Positions 8,747 to 17,455 are shown, counted from the stretch's first letter. The stretch is 61,636 nucleotides of DNA from Neobacillus rhizosphaerae (GCF_937468385.1 NZ_CALBWS010000033.1:1-61636); one strand, 5' to 3'. Numbers and translations: made by a program. Notes: generated by a model from the sequence alone, not told the origin.

Positions 8747-9355
8747 CTAGTATTCTAGCCGATAGATCAAAAATCTTTCATTTGGATTATGTTCATATAA
8801 ATACGGCAATTGGACTTCTCTTTTTAACTCAAAAGAAGTATGGTTTTCAAGAAAATAAATATAATCCTCTGATGGATAATATAACACCAATTCAATATTC
8901 CGCTCTGATTCTTCCACTGACAGCAGGATGTTATTTACGATTTTCCTAAACACTTGAATCGAAAACGGATTGAAGAAATAAAAGCGATTATCCCTTGAAT
9001 CTATTTCATACTCTTCTGCCAGGCAACAATGAAACTGAATTTTATCCAAACTATTTTTGGTTCTCCTCACGTAACTCCCGCGATTTTCAACTGCAGCCTG
9101 AAAAAGAGTCCCGTCCATTTCCACCCCGACCACTGAAGCATGGAAAAAATATTCGATATAAAAGTTTAACCGCCCTTTCCCGCACCCGAAATCAACCACT
9201 CGATCACTGCTCTCCACTTCATAATGACGAAATAGTTCCTCCAGGGCGCTATAAGGCGTCGGCTCATAGCGGTGATAGTGCAGGGACTTATGAAACCCCT
9301 GCTGCTCCCCTCTTGTTTTTATGTTCAATAATTTATCATAATAATATTCTTTCAT
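8747..9355 (-). CDS. Class I SAM-dependent methyltransferase
   Basis: A 202-residue protein with motif I VVDFGCGKGRLNFYIEY near residue 53, the acidic ribose-binding position in VGVEMD, and FFNPFS, a variant of the NPPF/NPPY post-motif found in N- or RNA-methylating enzymes. The N-terminal HYHRYEPTPYSALEELFRHY fits small-molecule or RNA methyltransferases of this type. The substrate cannot be read from sequence. AGGTG lies six bases before ATG. It is followed leftward by DUF418 but separated from it by a repeat. Confidence 0.8.
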   Translation of the reverse strand: MKEYYYDKLLNIKTRGEQQGFHKSLHYHRYEPTPYSALEELFRHYEVESSDRVVDFGCGKGRLNFYIEYFFHASVVGVEMDGTLFQAAVENRGSYVRRTKNSLDKIQFHCCLAEEYEIDSRDNRFYFFNPFSIQVFRKIVNNILLSVEESERNIELVLYYPSEDYIYFLENHTSFELKREVQLPYLYEHNPNERFLIYRLEY

Positions 9356-9621
9356 TGATTACACCTATTCAAGTTTGTTTATAACAGCAACTATGCTTTA
9401 TTTAGATTAAACTATTTTTTGAAAAAAAGACATTAAAACCAAGCCATCCCCCCATTTCTCCTGAATATCTGCAATAAAAGAAGGAAATAGTGGTATAATG
9501 TCGAAAGTCTAATAAAATAGAAGAATGATTTTGTTCTAGCACCGAAAGATTAAAATCATTTCTACAAAACCTTAATCATTAATCCTCTGTTTGGAAGAAA
9601 GGAACAAGGAGATGGTTTCAT

Positions 9622-10440
9622 ATGAAAATTAAAAAAATATTAAATAACAATGCCGTTGTCGTTTCAGATAACAATGAAGAGAAGATTGCCATTGGCGGGG
9701 GAATCGCTTTTCAAAAAAAGAAAAATGATATTATTAACCCAGGTAAAATTGAAAAACTATTTGTCATGAAGGGAAATGAAAAATTCCAACAGCTCCTCCT
9801 CCAAATACCCGAAGAACATTTTACCCTCTCAGAGGAGATTATCACCTACGCTGAAGACTCCCTTGGATGTAAATTAAATGATCATATCCATATCGCCCTA
9901 ACTGATCACTTATCATTTGCCATTGAAAGAGTACGAGACGGAATTAATCTTAAAAATAAGCTTTTTCATGAAATAAAAATCCTTTATAAAAAGGAATTTG
10001 AAATCGGTATGTGGGCCCTTAGGCATATTGAGAAAAAGACAACTATTAAAATGCCCGCAGATGAAGCAGCCTTTATTGCCCTTCATCTTCACACCGCTAA
10101 CCTAAATGGTGGGGACATGAAGCAAACACTGCGGCAAACAGCGATCATTGGGGATATGGTCCAGATCATTAAGGATGACTTAAACATTGAAATTGACGAA
10201 GACGATCTTTCTTACCAGCGCTTAATGACCCATCTTCGCTTTGCTATTTCTAGAATCAGCAATGGTGAGCCGAATACAATCGATGACGAGATGCTGAAAA
10301 TGATCACCAATAAATTCCCAACCGCCTATAACTGTGCGAAGAAAGTTGCCAAGGAACTTTCGCAAAATCACGCCATACAACTGCCAGAGCACGAACTCGG
10401 ATACTTAACCCTTCATATCGAAAGATTACGAAAGCGATAA
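9622..10440 (+). CDS. LicT/BglG-family transcription antiterminator (controls the adjacent PTS)
   Basis: 272 residues: CAT RNA-binding domain (residues 1-55, MKIKKILNNNAVVV and IGGGIAFQKK), then two PTS regulation domains with HIALTDHLSFAIERV (PRD1, phosphorylatable His) and ALHLHTAN, HLRFAISRI and LTLHIERL (PRD2). It binds a RAT hairpin in the leader RNA and prevents termination when its sugar is being transported. The matching RAT lies at 12738-12766 before the PTS genes, which end convergent with this gene. In protein sequence it is nearer LicT/SacT than GlcT. AAGGAG lies ten bases before ATG. A TATAAT at 9494-9499 may be its -10 box. Confidence 0.92.
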   Translation: MKIKKILNNNAVVVSDNNEEKIAIGGGIAFQKKKNDIINPGKIEKLFVMKGNEKFQQLLLQIPEEHFTLSEEIITYAEDSLGCKLNDHIHIALTDHLSFAIERVRDGINLKNKLFHEIKILYKKEFEIGMWALRHIEKKTTIKMPADEAAFIALHLHTANLNGGDMKQTLRQTAIIGDMVQIIKDDLNIEIDEDDLSYQRLMTHLRFAISRISNGEPNTIDDEMLKMITNKFPTAYNCAKKVAKELSQNHAIQLPEHELGYLTLHIERLRKR

Positions 10441-10475
10441 AAAACGCCTGGACCTCTATGCTGTCCAGGCGTTTT
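10441..10475. terminator. Bidirectional terminator between the antiterminator gene and the PTS genes
   Basis: AAAACGCCTGGAC, nine-base loop, GTCCAGGCGTTTT: a perfect 13-bp stem with T runs on both sides. It serves the convergent genes ending at 10440 and 10501. Confidence 0.93.
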
Positions 10476-10500
10476 CGCATCAATACCAGCTATGATATTT

Positions 10501-11949
10501 CTACTTGTTCTTGCGGATCTTGATAATTTCATCGGCAACAAATTGTACATTGGTTCCGACAATAACTTGAATGCTTTGCGGACCGACAACATTAATTCCC
10601 GGTACGCCTGTCGCTTTAATTTTCTTTTGGTCAACGGCCTTCATATCTTTTACTTCCATTCTTAGACGAGTTACACAATTGTCAACCGACACGACGTTAG
10701 CGTCGCCGCCTAGGCCTGCGTAAATTTGCGCTGCCATCGAAGCAAATTTACTCTCACCTTTCGCAAGAGAAATTTCTTCAGTCTCTTCATCATCATCTTC
10801 ACGACCAGGAGTCTTAAGGTTGAATTTCGTAATGATAAAGCGGAATAAGAAGTAATAGATGACCGCAAATACTAGTCCTTGAACAATTAACCAGTATGGG
10901 TGATTTGCCATTGGATTTTTTAAACTTAAGAAAAAGTCGATAAATCCTCCACTAAAGGCAAATCCTGCTGTCCAATGGAATGTAGCTGCAATCGCCAATG
11001 AAAGACCAGTTAAAATGGCATGCACAAGATAAAGCATTGGAGCTAAGAACATGAAAGCAAATTCTATTGGTTCTGTTACCCCTGTCAAGAAGGAAGCAAA
11101 ACCTGCTGCCAACATTAATGAAGCTATTTGTTTTTTCTTTTTTGTTTTTGCAGTATGAACCATCGCTAATGCTGCAGCAGGCAACCCAAACATCATGATT
11201 GGGAAGAATCCTGCTTGATACATTCCTGTAACTCCTTTTTCACCTTTACCTGACAAGAAGTTTCCAATATCATTGATTCCCGCAACATCAAACCAGAACA
11301 CGGAGTTTAAGGCATGGTGTAACCCAGTTGGAATTAAAAGTCTGTTGAAGAAACCGTAAAGTCCCGCACCAAAAGCACCTAAATCACTAATTGTTTTACC
11401 AAAAGAAACTAATGCAGTATAGATGACTGGCCAAATAAAGAACAATGCACCAGACACCACCAACATTGCAACCGCTGTCATAATTGGTACCAGGCGTTTC
11501 CCACTAAAGAAGGCAAATGCATCTGGCAGCTTTACATGACTAAAACGATTGTACATCATCGAAGCAACAATACCTGAAAGAATACCCACAAAGGCATTTC
11601 CGATTTTAGCAAACGCAGGGTCTACCTTTGCTGCATCAATTCCCTCCAGCAAAGCAACCGAGCCGGTTGAAAGTAAGGTTGTTACGACCAGATAGGCAAC
11701 CAAACCACTTAGCGCCGATGAGCCATCTTTTTCCTTTGCCATACCCAATGCTACACCTACAGCAAATAGGATTGGTATATTATCAATAATTGAGCCCCCG
11801 GCTTTAATTAAGAAAGCAGCAAACGGACTATCCGCCCCCCAGCCTGTTGGATCGATCCAATAGCCAATACCTAGTAAAAGGGCTGCAGCTGGTAAGATTG
11901 CAACCGGTAACATCAAAGAACTACCAAGTTTTTGAAAATACTTTTTCAT
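10501..11949 (-). CDS. nagE: PTS N-acetylglucosamine-type transporter, IICB subunits
   Basis: 482 residues. The N-terminal IIC membrane domain (about 1-370) carries GLHHALNSVFWF, YQAGFFPIMMFGLPAAALAM and FLTGVTEPIEFAFMFLAP, blocks of the GlcNAc (NagE/NagP) branch of the glucose superfamily. A charged linker EDDDEETEE leads into the IIB domain with the phosphorylated cysteine in VDNCVTRLRM (Cys425). It imports and phosphorylates the sugar. It has no fused IIA; that is the gene upstream at 12145. Start chosen at ATG 11949 (MKKYFQKLG) after GGGAGG rather than the longer frame to 11964. GlcNAc specificity is an inference from similarity; glucose is the alternative. Confidence 0.9.
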   Translation of the reverse strand: MKKYFQKLGSSLMLPVAILPAAALLLGIGYWIDPTGWGADSPFAAFLIKAGGSIIDNIPILFAVGVALGMAKEKDGSSALSGLVAYLVVTTLLSTGSVALLEGIDAAKVDPAFAKIGNAFVGILSGIVASMMYNRFSHVKLPDAFAFFSGKRLVPIMTAVAMLVVSGALFFIWPVIYTALVSFGKTISDLGAFGAGLYGFFNRLLIPTGLHHALNSVFWFDVAGINDIGNFLSGKGEKGVTGMYQAGFFPIMMFGLPAAALAMVHTAKTKKKKQIASLMLAAGFASFLTGVTEPIEFAFMFLAPMLYLVHAILTGLSLAIAATFHWTAGFAFSGGFIDFFLSLKNPMANHPYWLIVQGLVFAVIYYFLFRFIITKFNLKTPGREDDDEETEEISLAKGESKFASMAAQIYAGLGGDANVVSVDNCVTRLRMEVKDMKAVDQKKIKATGVPGINVVGPQSIQVIVGTNVQFVADEIIKIRKNK

Positions 11950-12144
11950 TTTTTTACCTCCCATAAATTTTAATCAAACTACTAAACTGTCAATAAAACG
12001 AACAATGAATACGAATAATTCCTACAAAAGAATGACGAATAGCAGCCTTATATCCGATTTATTATTGTGTTAATCACCTCCTTCAAGATAATTTTTATTA
12101 ATGTGAAGGACTGAATTAGGAAACAGCCCTTCACTTCAAACCAA

Positions 12145-12630
12145 TTACACAGAGGCTGTGAAAATAACGGTCTTGCCGGCAGTACCTTCTTTTTCCTCAG
12201 TGAAGGCATAATGCTTCTTACCTTCTTGACTATTGGTAATCACAATCGGTGTGATCGTGCTTTTTGCATTTATATTAATATATTCCCAATCAACCTCAAT
12301 TAGTAATTGTCCGGCAGAAACTCTGTCCCCTTCTTTAACTGCAACGTTAAACCCCTTGCCTTCTAAAGAAACAGTTTCTAAACCGACATGAATGAGGATT
12401 TCTGACCCATCCTCAGCACGAATGCCAATCGCATGCTTAGTAGCAGCAACAAGAATAACGGTCCCCTTTACCGGGGCATAAATATTTCCGTTTGTCGGTA
12501 TCACCGCAATCCCTTCCCCCATCATCTTTTGACTGAAAACAGGATCTGGAACTTCCTCAAGTGGAACAATCTTACCATTAACTGGTGTATAAAAATCCAC
12601 TGCATCTTTTTTAAAAAAATTAAACTTCAT
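12145..12630 (-). CDS. PTS glucose-family IIA subunit
   Basis: 161 residues, a stand-alone IIA(Glc)-like domain: FYTPVNGKIVPLEEVPDPVFSQKMMGEG, IYAPVKGTV, ATKHAIGI (His66) and ILIHVGLETVSLEGKGF (His81, the phosphorylated one). It takes phosphate from HPr and passes it to the IIB domain of the next gene. ATG 12630 is preceded by AAAGGAG at eight bases; the upstream in-frame ATG is too close. 195 bases separate it from IICB, including a weak GTGAAGG/CCTTCAC hairpin at 12101-12132 that could set different levels of the two proteins. Confidence 0.92.
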   Translation of the reverse strand: MKFNFFKKDAVDFYTPVNGKIVPLEEVPDPVFSQKMMGEGIAVIPTNGNIYAPVKGTVILVAATKHAIGIRAEDGSEILIHVGLETVSLEGKGFNVAVKEGDRVSAGQLLIEVDWEYININAKSTITPIVITNSQEGKKHYAFTEEKEGTAGKTVIFTASV

Positions 12631-12684
12631 AACCATAACTCCTTTGCTTTTTGTTTATAGTTCCCAAAAGATGTAAAAGAAACA

Positions 12685-12747
12685 ACAAAAAAGGCATGGG
12701 GGTACAAATAAACAGATGTAGACATCCATTCATTCTACCACCATGCC
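12685..12747 (-). terminator. Leader terminator controlled by antitermination
   Basis: Read leftward: GGCATGGTGGTA (12736-12747), loop, TGTACCCCCATGCC (12693-12706), then six T. Its left arm overlaps the 3' part of the RAT, so the RAT hairpin and the terminator exclude each other. Confidence 0.9.
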
Positions 12748-12766
12748 TGATCGTATCAGTAACATG
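12738..12766 (-). promoter_or_regulatory. Ribonucleic antiterminator (RAT) of the PTS genes
   Basis: Read leftward: CATGTTACTGATACGATCAG followed by GCATGGTGG. This matches the RAT pattern TGTTACTG...CAGGCA known from bgl, sac and ptsG leaders. The CGATCAGGCATG version resembles the GlcT-type RAT. It overlaps the terminator at 12685-12747. Confidence 0.9.
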
Positions 12767-12790
12767 TGATCATAATTAAACTTACAATTA

Positions 12791-12834
12791 ATAATACCAT
12801 TAATTTATAAAAATACAATATGAAAACGCAATCA
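12791..12834 (-). promoter_or_regulatory. Promoter and cre-like site of the PTS operon
   Basis: Read leftward: TTGTAT (12813-12818), 16-base spacer, TATTAT (12791-12796), placing the start of RNA near 12784, just before the RAT. TGAAAACGCAATCA (12821-12834) fits the CcpA consensus TGWAANCGNTNWCA except one position and abuts the -35 box, so catabolite control is likely. Confidence 0.6.
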
Positions 12835-12856
12835 TTTTTTTAAAGGAAAAAATTCC

Positions 12857-14158
12857 CTATTTAAGCAGAAGGTTTTTTTCAATAGATTCAACAGAATTTT
12901 CCCTTTCATTTAGTTCATTCATACTCGGGAATTGGATTGTAAAGATGGTCCCTTTCCCAAGTTCACTTTCCACCTTAATTTTGCCTTTCATTGCCCGAAT
13001 AAGCTGGAATGAAATAGTAAGCCCGACGCCGGTGCCTTTTTCCTTTGTTGTAAAAAAGGGAGTTCCAATCTTCTTAATTTGGCTTTTCGTCATCCCTTTT
13101 CCACTATCAATGATTTCGATGGTGATGGTACCACCCATCTCAATCGTATTAACCGTAAGAGTTCCTCCTGTTTTCATCGCTTCAATGCCATTCTTGATAA
13201 TATTGACTAACACCTGCTTGATTTCACTTCTGTTTCCTTTTATGTAAAGAGATTCTTGAATATTCGTCTCGATTGTTATGTTCTGAATATTCGAATAAGA
13301 AGTCATCAGGGCAATCGTCTTCTTCACCTCATCAGATAGATTGATAGTAGATAACTCTTCCGTATTGGGCTTTGCTAACGACAAGTAATCATTAATAATA
13401 ATTTGGGCATGATCCAGTTCATTTAAAGCAATTTCAATGTAATTTTTCTGAGCAGTTTGCAAGTTTTCGTCGTCGGAAATTAACTGCAAAAAACCTCGAA
13501 CAGAAGTCAGCGGATTCCTTACCTCGTGGGCAACCGAAGCTGCTAATTGACTAATCACATTTAATTTTTCATCATTCTTTAATTTCTCACGAAGCTCTAT
13601 TTGTTGATTAACATTTTCGATGACAAACACAACCATCATCAAGCAGATCCAAGTAATGAAATAAAAAACAACCATGAAGAAAATTTGCTCGAATTGATTC
13701 GCTTTGAAAAGGGTAACCAAAACGATTAAAGTATTAGCTAAAAATACTAAACTGACAAACACTATCTTATGGTTCTTTTGGAAGTCTGTAATTTTATTTC
13801 TCAAAAGGATAAGAAACAGACTTGTGAGTGAATGATTAATTAAAACGACATAAAACCCGTCTCCGCCAATCATAAATCGATAAACTAATAAGACCATTAC
13901 CGTGATTAACCCTGGAATCGTTCCTCCATAAACAAAAGAGATGATAAAGGGAATGATTCTAAAATCATAGACATATCCCTCTGAAAATTTCATTGGATAA
14001 GACATAGCAAGAACTAAAATTATCAATAAAGTGAGGGTTAGTTTCGAATAAGCCTTACTTCGTTCCCTGTTTTTTTCATGAAAAAATAAATGATAGACTA
14101 CCATTGGAAAAAATACAATTAATATTTGATATAAAATTACTTTGACATCAATAGCCAT
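12857..14158 (-). CDS. KinB-like membrane sensor histidine kinase (5TM-LYT type)
   Basis: 433 residues. Residues 1-195 hold five or six hydrophobic segments with FRIIPFIISFVYGGTIPGLIT, a 5TMR-LYT sensor pattern. The kinase core has H-box AASVAHEVRNPLTSVRGFLQL, NIIKNGIEAM, DSGKGM and GTPFFTTKEKGTGVGLTIS. This arrangement matches KinB-type sporulation kinases. No response regulator is adjacent. GGAGG lies eight bases before ATG. The gene ends just before the promoter region of the PTS operon and may run into its leader, as no terminator was seen between them. Confidence 0.87.
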   Translation of the reverse strand: MAIDVKVILYQILIVFFPMVVYHLFFHEKNRERSKAYSKLTLTLLIILVLAMSYPMKFSEGYVYDFRIIPFIISFVYGGTIPGLITVMVLLVYRFMIGGDGFYVVLINHSLTSLFLILLRNKITDFQKNHKIVFVSLVFLANTLIVLVTLFKANQFEQIFFMVVFYFITWICLMMVVFVIENVNQQIELREKLKNDEKLNVISQLAASVAHEVRNPLTSVRGFLQLISDDENLQTAQKNYIEIALNELDHAQIIINDYLSLAKPNTEELSTINLSDEVKKTIALMTSYSNIQNITIETNIQESLYIKGNRSEIKQVLVNIIKNGIEAMKTGGTLTVNTIEMGGTITIEIIDSGKGMTKSQIKKIGTPFFTTKEKGTGVGLTISFQLIRAMKGKIKVESELGKGTIFTIQFPSMNELNERENSVESIEKNLLLK

Positions 14159-14464
14159 TAAATAACTCCTCCAAATAGGTAGTCATATGATTCAAAGCAA
14201 AACACTAAATACTTTTATTAACATTACAGCAATTTATTTCAAATTTATTATACACCATCAGACGAAAAAAAAGAGTGGCAGTTTCACCTCCGCTCTTCAA
14301 AATACTTAGACTAAAAAAGAATTGTCATGCTTTAGACAAGGAGCAAGTTCCTTTTATCAGCGACTTTTGCGGTTTTATCAGCGAATCGAAGGGTTTTGGT
14401 CAGATCGTCCTTAAATTTCGATAAAAGCAACCAGCTATGAAAAAGAAGCCGATTTTTAATACTT
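14159..14464. other. Spacer without recognised gene
   Basis: AT-rich. It contains a direct repeat TTTTATCAGCGA at 14356 and 14376 (20 bases apart) and a weak AAGAG/CTCTT hairpin near 14271. No open frame with coding character was found. Confidence 0.5.
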
Positions 14465-14507
14465 AAGAAAAAAGTAAACCTTCCTAATTGTTAGGAAGGT
14501 TTACTTT
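14465..14507 (-). terminator. Terminator of the MFS exporter gene
   Basis: AAAGTAAACCTTCCTAA, loop TTG, TTAGGAAGGTTTACTTT: a perfect 17-bp stem followed leftward by T-rich sequence. It lies eight bases after the stop at 14515. Confidence 0.92.
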
Positions 14508-14514
14508 ATTTGGA

Positions 14515-15819
14515 TCACGAAACCACGCCTGCTTCTCGCTTAAGGGAACGCTCCCTCTCTAGTTGAGGATGCGCCTTCCTGACGACAGCCGGTCTCGCAA
14601 GCACAAGCATAACGCCAATTAATAAACTCGCTGACAAAAGTAAGATCCACTGTGCCTGAAAAACATCGTACAAGAAGCCGTATAGGACCATTCCTAGTGG
14701 CATCAACGCCATTGACATCGTTTCAAGAATGGAAAAGATGCGACCTTTATAATCATCATCGATTTGCTTTTGCATCATAACCATCAATGGTGTATTGACA
14801 ATGATGATCAGTGCACCAAGACTGAACATCGTAATCATGTAATAACTAAAAACCAATCCATACGTCATTTTGATCATTAAGGGCAGGGCAATCGCCCCCA
14901 TAAAGATTCCCATTCCAATGATAGCTCGCTTTGATACAAGAAACGGAAATTTCACTTCTTTTCTTATCGAGAAATAGATTGATAGAAACAGCATTCCTAT
15001 GGCAAATGCCCCTTGTGTAAAGCCAAAATGTTGGGAAACCATTTTCATTTTTTCAATAAGGATGAAAGAATAGCCAACCTCAAAAGCACCAAAGAGGAAA
15101 TTAATTAACAGTGATATCCAAATGATTGTCATGAGCAACGGTTGTAATTTCAAATAGCTAATTCCTGCCTTCATACTTTGCCACATCGATTCGTTCGGTT
15201 CCCCTATCACAGGTTCTTTTCGGTTCGCAAACAGTTTAAAATTCATGGTTGATTCAAGCGTCACTGCGATTGTCGAAGCTGCCATATACATGATGAGGAA
15301 TACAGGCATTGAAACGGCTCCGTACAATAAACCCCCTACTGCAGGGCTGGCAATGGCCGCAAAGGAAATGGACATCTGGTTTAATGACATCGCTCTTTGA
15401 ACTCTTTCCTTATCAACGAGTCCTGTAATCGAGGACGTAAACGTCACCCCGGAAAACATAGAAGTCAGGGACAAAATACACGAAGTAGTATAAATCGCGG
15501 CAAGTGACAATCCTGATGTAAAACTTACGGCTAGTAATCCTCCAATTGCCAGTGTTGTGGCTATTTGTGCAATAATGACAATCATCTTTCGCGAGTATTT
15601 ATCCACCATATATCCTGCGAATGGAGCAGCAAGTGTTCGCGGTAAAATGTTGCAGATTAAATTCGCGGCAAAACTAGTCGCTGAACCGGTAGCTTGTAAA
15701 ATATAAAAACTGATCGCGAAAGCATATACTTGTGCACCAAACGATGAAATCAATTTGCTAATCGTGAATGTCCAAAGATGATAGGTTGCCTTTTTAAGCT
15801 TTTGATGATCATCCAACAC
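14515..15819 (-). CDS. MFS transporter, drug/siderophore-exporter type
   Basis: About 434 residues with twelve predicted membrane segments; NLICNILPRTLAAPFAGYMVDKYSRKMIVI is the A-motif loop (DKYSRK) of MFS_3/enterobactin-exporter-like carriers. The substrate is unknown. Two GTG starts are possible: 15828 directly behind GGGG, or 15819 (MLDDHQKLKKATYHL) eight bases behind GGTGGAG; I prefer 15819. A strong promoter is flanked by two 17-bp operators shared with the divergent XRE-TPR regulator, which probably represses it. Confidence 0.85.
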   Translation of the reverse strand: MLDDHQKLKKATYHLWTFTISKLISSFGAQVYAFAISFYILQATGSATSFAANLICNILPRTLAAPFAGYMVDKYSRKMIVIIAQIATTLAIGGLLAVSFTSGLSLAAIYTTSCILSLTSMFSGVTFTSSITGLVDKERVQRAMSLNQMSISFAAIASPAVGGLLYGAVSMPVFLIMYMAASTIAVTLESTMNFKLFANRKEPVIGEPNESMWQSMKAGISYLKLQPLLMTIIWISLLINFLFGAFEVGYSFILIEKMKMVSQHFGFTQGAFAIGMLFLSIYFSIRKEVKFPFLVSKRAIIGMGIFMGAIALPLMIKMTYGLVFSYYMITMFSLGALIIIVNTPLMVMMQKQIDDDYKGRIFSILETMSMALMPLGMVLYGFLYDVFQAQWILLLSASLLIGVMLVLARPAVVRKAHPQLERERSLKREAGVVS

Positions 15820-15835
15820 TATCTCCACCCCTAAT

Positions 15836-15852
15836 GTTTAATTTAATTAAAC
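15836..15852. promoter_or_regulatory. Operator 1 (17 bp) at the MFS start of transcription
   Basis: GTTTAATTTAATTAAAC, perfect 8-1-8 inverted repeat. It covers the predicted transcription start (near 15848) of the leftward MFS gene. Confidence 0.75.
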
Positions 15853-15854
15853 AA

Positions 15855-15883
15855 ATCATACCACTTAATCTCTTCCATTTCAA
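15855..15883 (-). promoter_or_regulatory. SigA-type promoter of the MFS gene
   Basis: Read leftward: TTGAAA (15878-15883), 17-base spacer, TATGAT (15855-15860). It lies between the two operators. Confidence 0.75.
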
Positions 15884-15889
15884 GGGAAA

Positions 15890-15906
15890 GTTTAATATAA
15901 TTAAAC
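15890..15906. promoter_or_regulatory. Operator 2 (17 bp) over the regulator promoter
   Basis: GTTTAATATAATTAAAC differs from operator 1 by one central base pair. It contains a TATAAT (15896-15901) that would be the -10 box of the rightward regulator gene. The centres of the two operators are 54 bp apart, about five helical turns. Confidence 0.75.
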
Positions 15907-15936
15907 TAACTAAGAATCTAGGAGCGTGCTTTTTTA

Positions 15937-17160
15937 ATGTTTGGAGAAAGAATACGGGAAATAAGAAAAAAGAAAAAGATGACCCTTGAGGCACTCGCGG
16001 GTGAAGAACTGACAAAAGGGATGCTTAGCCTAATTGAAAATAACAAGGCAAATCCTTCAATGGATAGCTTAAATTATATCGCTAAGCGGCTGGAGGTGGA
16101 AGTAGCCGATCTGCTGGAAGAAATAAGTTCACAGGAATTGCATGAAACCCTCGAAAAAGCGGAGAAGATATACAATTTACCGTCTGAAAAAATGGTTGAT
16201 AAAAATAAACAGCTAATTACTCTAATTGATCCTTACATCACAAACCTTACCCAGGGATATGAGTCAGCACGATTGTTAGACATATATAGCCGTTGTCTTT
16301 ACCATGAAAAAAAAGCGGGCTGGCAGAATCATTCGGAAAAGGCTGCAAAAATGTACGATCAAATGAATTTAACAAATAAGCGTGCTAACATTGGTATCTT
16401 TTGGTCCATGGTGAAATTTATCGAGCACGACTACTTACAGTCTTTACAGATTCTCTTAAGTGAACGGAAGAAAATCGAATTAAACCACGCTTTCATTGAC
16501 CCTATGACACGAGTGGATTTTGACTATCACGAGGCCATTTTACATTTTGCTGTCGGTGATTCGGATTCAGCTGCCCATGTGATGGAAAACGCCATTCATT
16601 TTTCAAAAGAGCATCGAATCTTTTATCGCATTGATGATTTGTATAGACTCGCCGCTGCACACGCAGAAATGACTCACAATAAAGAAGCAATAGCACATTA
16701 TTCGTTGAAGTTAAAACAATACGGAGAGTTTGCAGATGACAAGCAGTCTATCCTCGTACATGATTTTTTTCAGGTTATGTCGTTCATCTCAGAGAAGCAT
16801 GATTATATAAAAGCATTGGAAATCATCGAAAAGCATTTAGCAGATCCAAAAATGATAGAAATCTACCGGTATTTGTACCTACTAGAAAAAGGTAAAGCCT
16901 TGTTTGGCATTGGTCGCTTTACCGAAGCCATTAAATGTTTAGAAAAAGTTGAACTACCGACCTATATGCATCATCCATTTGATTTATCTTTGTTTTATGT
17001 AATGGACTCCTATAAAGCACTTTGCTACCTTGAGCTCGGAAACATGGATAACGCTCTTCGGTTCGCCAAAATAGCTGTCGAGAATTTCGAATGGCTTCCC
17101 TATACACCTTACAAAGACTTTGCTGCTGAGACGTTCAATACTGTCAAAGCGACGCAATAG
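15937..17160 (+). CDS. XRE-family regulator with C-terminal TPR-like repeats
   Basis: 407 residues. An HTH_3 domain occupies residues 1-65 (GERIREIRKKKKMTLEALAGEELTKGMLSLIENNKANPSMDSLNYIAKRLEV), followed by about 330 residues of helical tetratricopeptide-like repeats, as in Rgg/PlcR/NprR-type or related Bacillus regulators. Such repeats often bind a peptide or partner protein, but no small peptide gene was found alongside. Divergent from the MFS exporter; operator 2 covers its own promoter, so autorepression and control of the exporter are likely. AGGAG precedes ATG at 12 bases. Confidence 0.85.
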   Translation: MFGERIREIRKKKKMTLEALAGEELTKGMLSLIENNKANPSMDSLNYIAKRLEVEVADLLEEISSQELHETLEKAEKIYNLPSEKMVDKNKQLITLIDPYITNLTQGYESARLLDIYSRCLYHEKKAGWQNHSEKAAKMYDQMNLTNKRANIGIFWSMVKFIEHDYLQSLQILLSERKKIELNHAFIDPMTRVDFDYHEAILHFAVGDSDSAAHVMENAIHFSKEHRIFYRIDDLYRLAAAHAEMTHNKEAIAHYSLKLKQYGEFADDKQSILVHDFFQVMSFISEKHDYIKALEIIEKHLADPKMIEIYRYLYLLEKGKALFGIGRFTEAIKCLEKVELPTYMHHPFDLSLFYVMDSYKALCYLELGNMDNALRFAKIAVENFEWLPYTPYKDFAAETFNTVKATQ

Positions 17161-17290
17161 TTCAGTAGTTACAGACCTCGAACTTCGGGGTCTTATCCAC
17201 TAGCCTAGAGGCAAAAAATTTGCCCGGAATTGCCATTTCAACTCCACGCACTCATGAGGAGTGCGACCGTTTCGTCCTGATTTTAACCAG

Positions 17291-17455
17291 GGCAAGGGCC
17301 CAAAAACGAAAACCTGTCTGAATCCTGGTCCTATTCGGACAGGTCGAGGGCTCAAAAACGAAAACCTGTCTGAATCCCGGTCCTATTCGGACAGGTCGAG
17401 AGCCAAAAAGTGAAAACCTGTCTGAATCCCGGTCCTATTCGGACAGGTCGATGGC
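17291..17455. repeat. Three tandem 52-bp hairpin units
   Basis: Units start at 17311, 17363 and 17415, exactly 52 bp apart, with only a few differences. Each contains CCTGTCTGAAT and ATTCGGACAGG, an 11-bp stem (one G-T pair) with a nine-base loop. A partial linker (GGGCCCAAAAACGAA) precedes the first unit. The leftward reading frame gives a repeated CPNRTGIQTGF, but there is no start site or coding context. Confidence 0.9.

Noticed and set aside
17311..17450. Tandem units as a CRISPR array
   Set aside because: The 52-bp units follow each other without unique spacers, and no cas genes are present.
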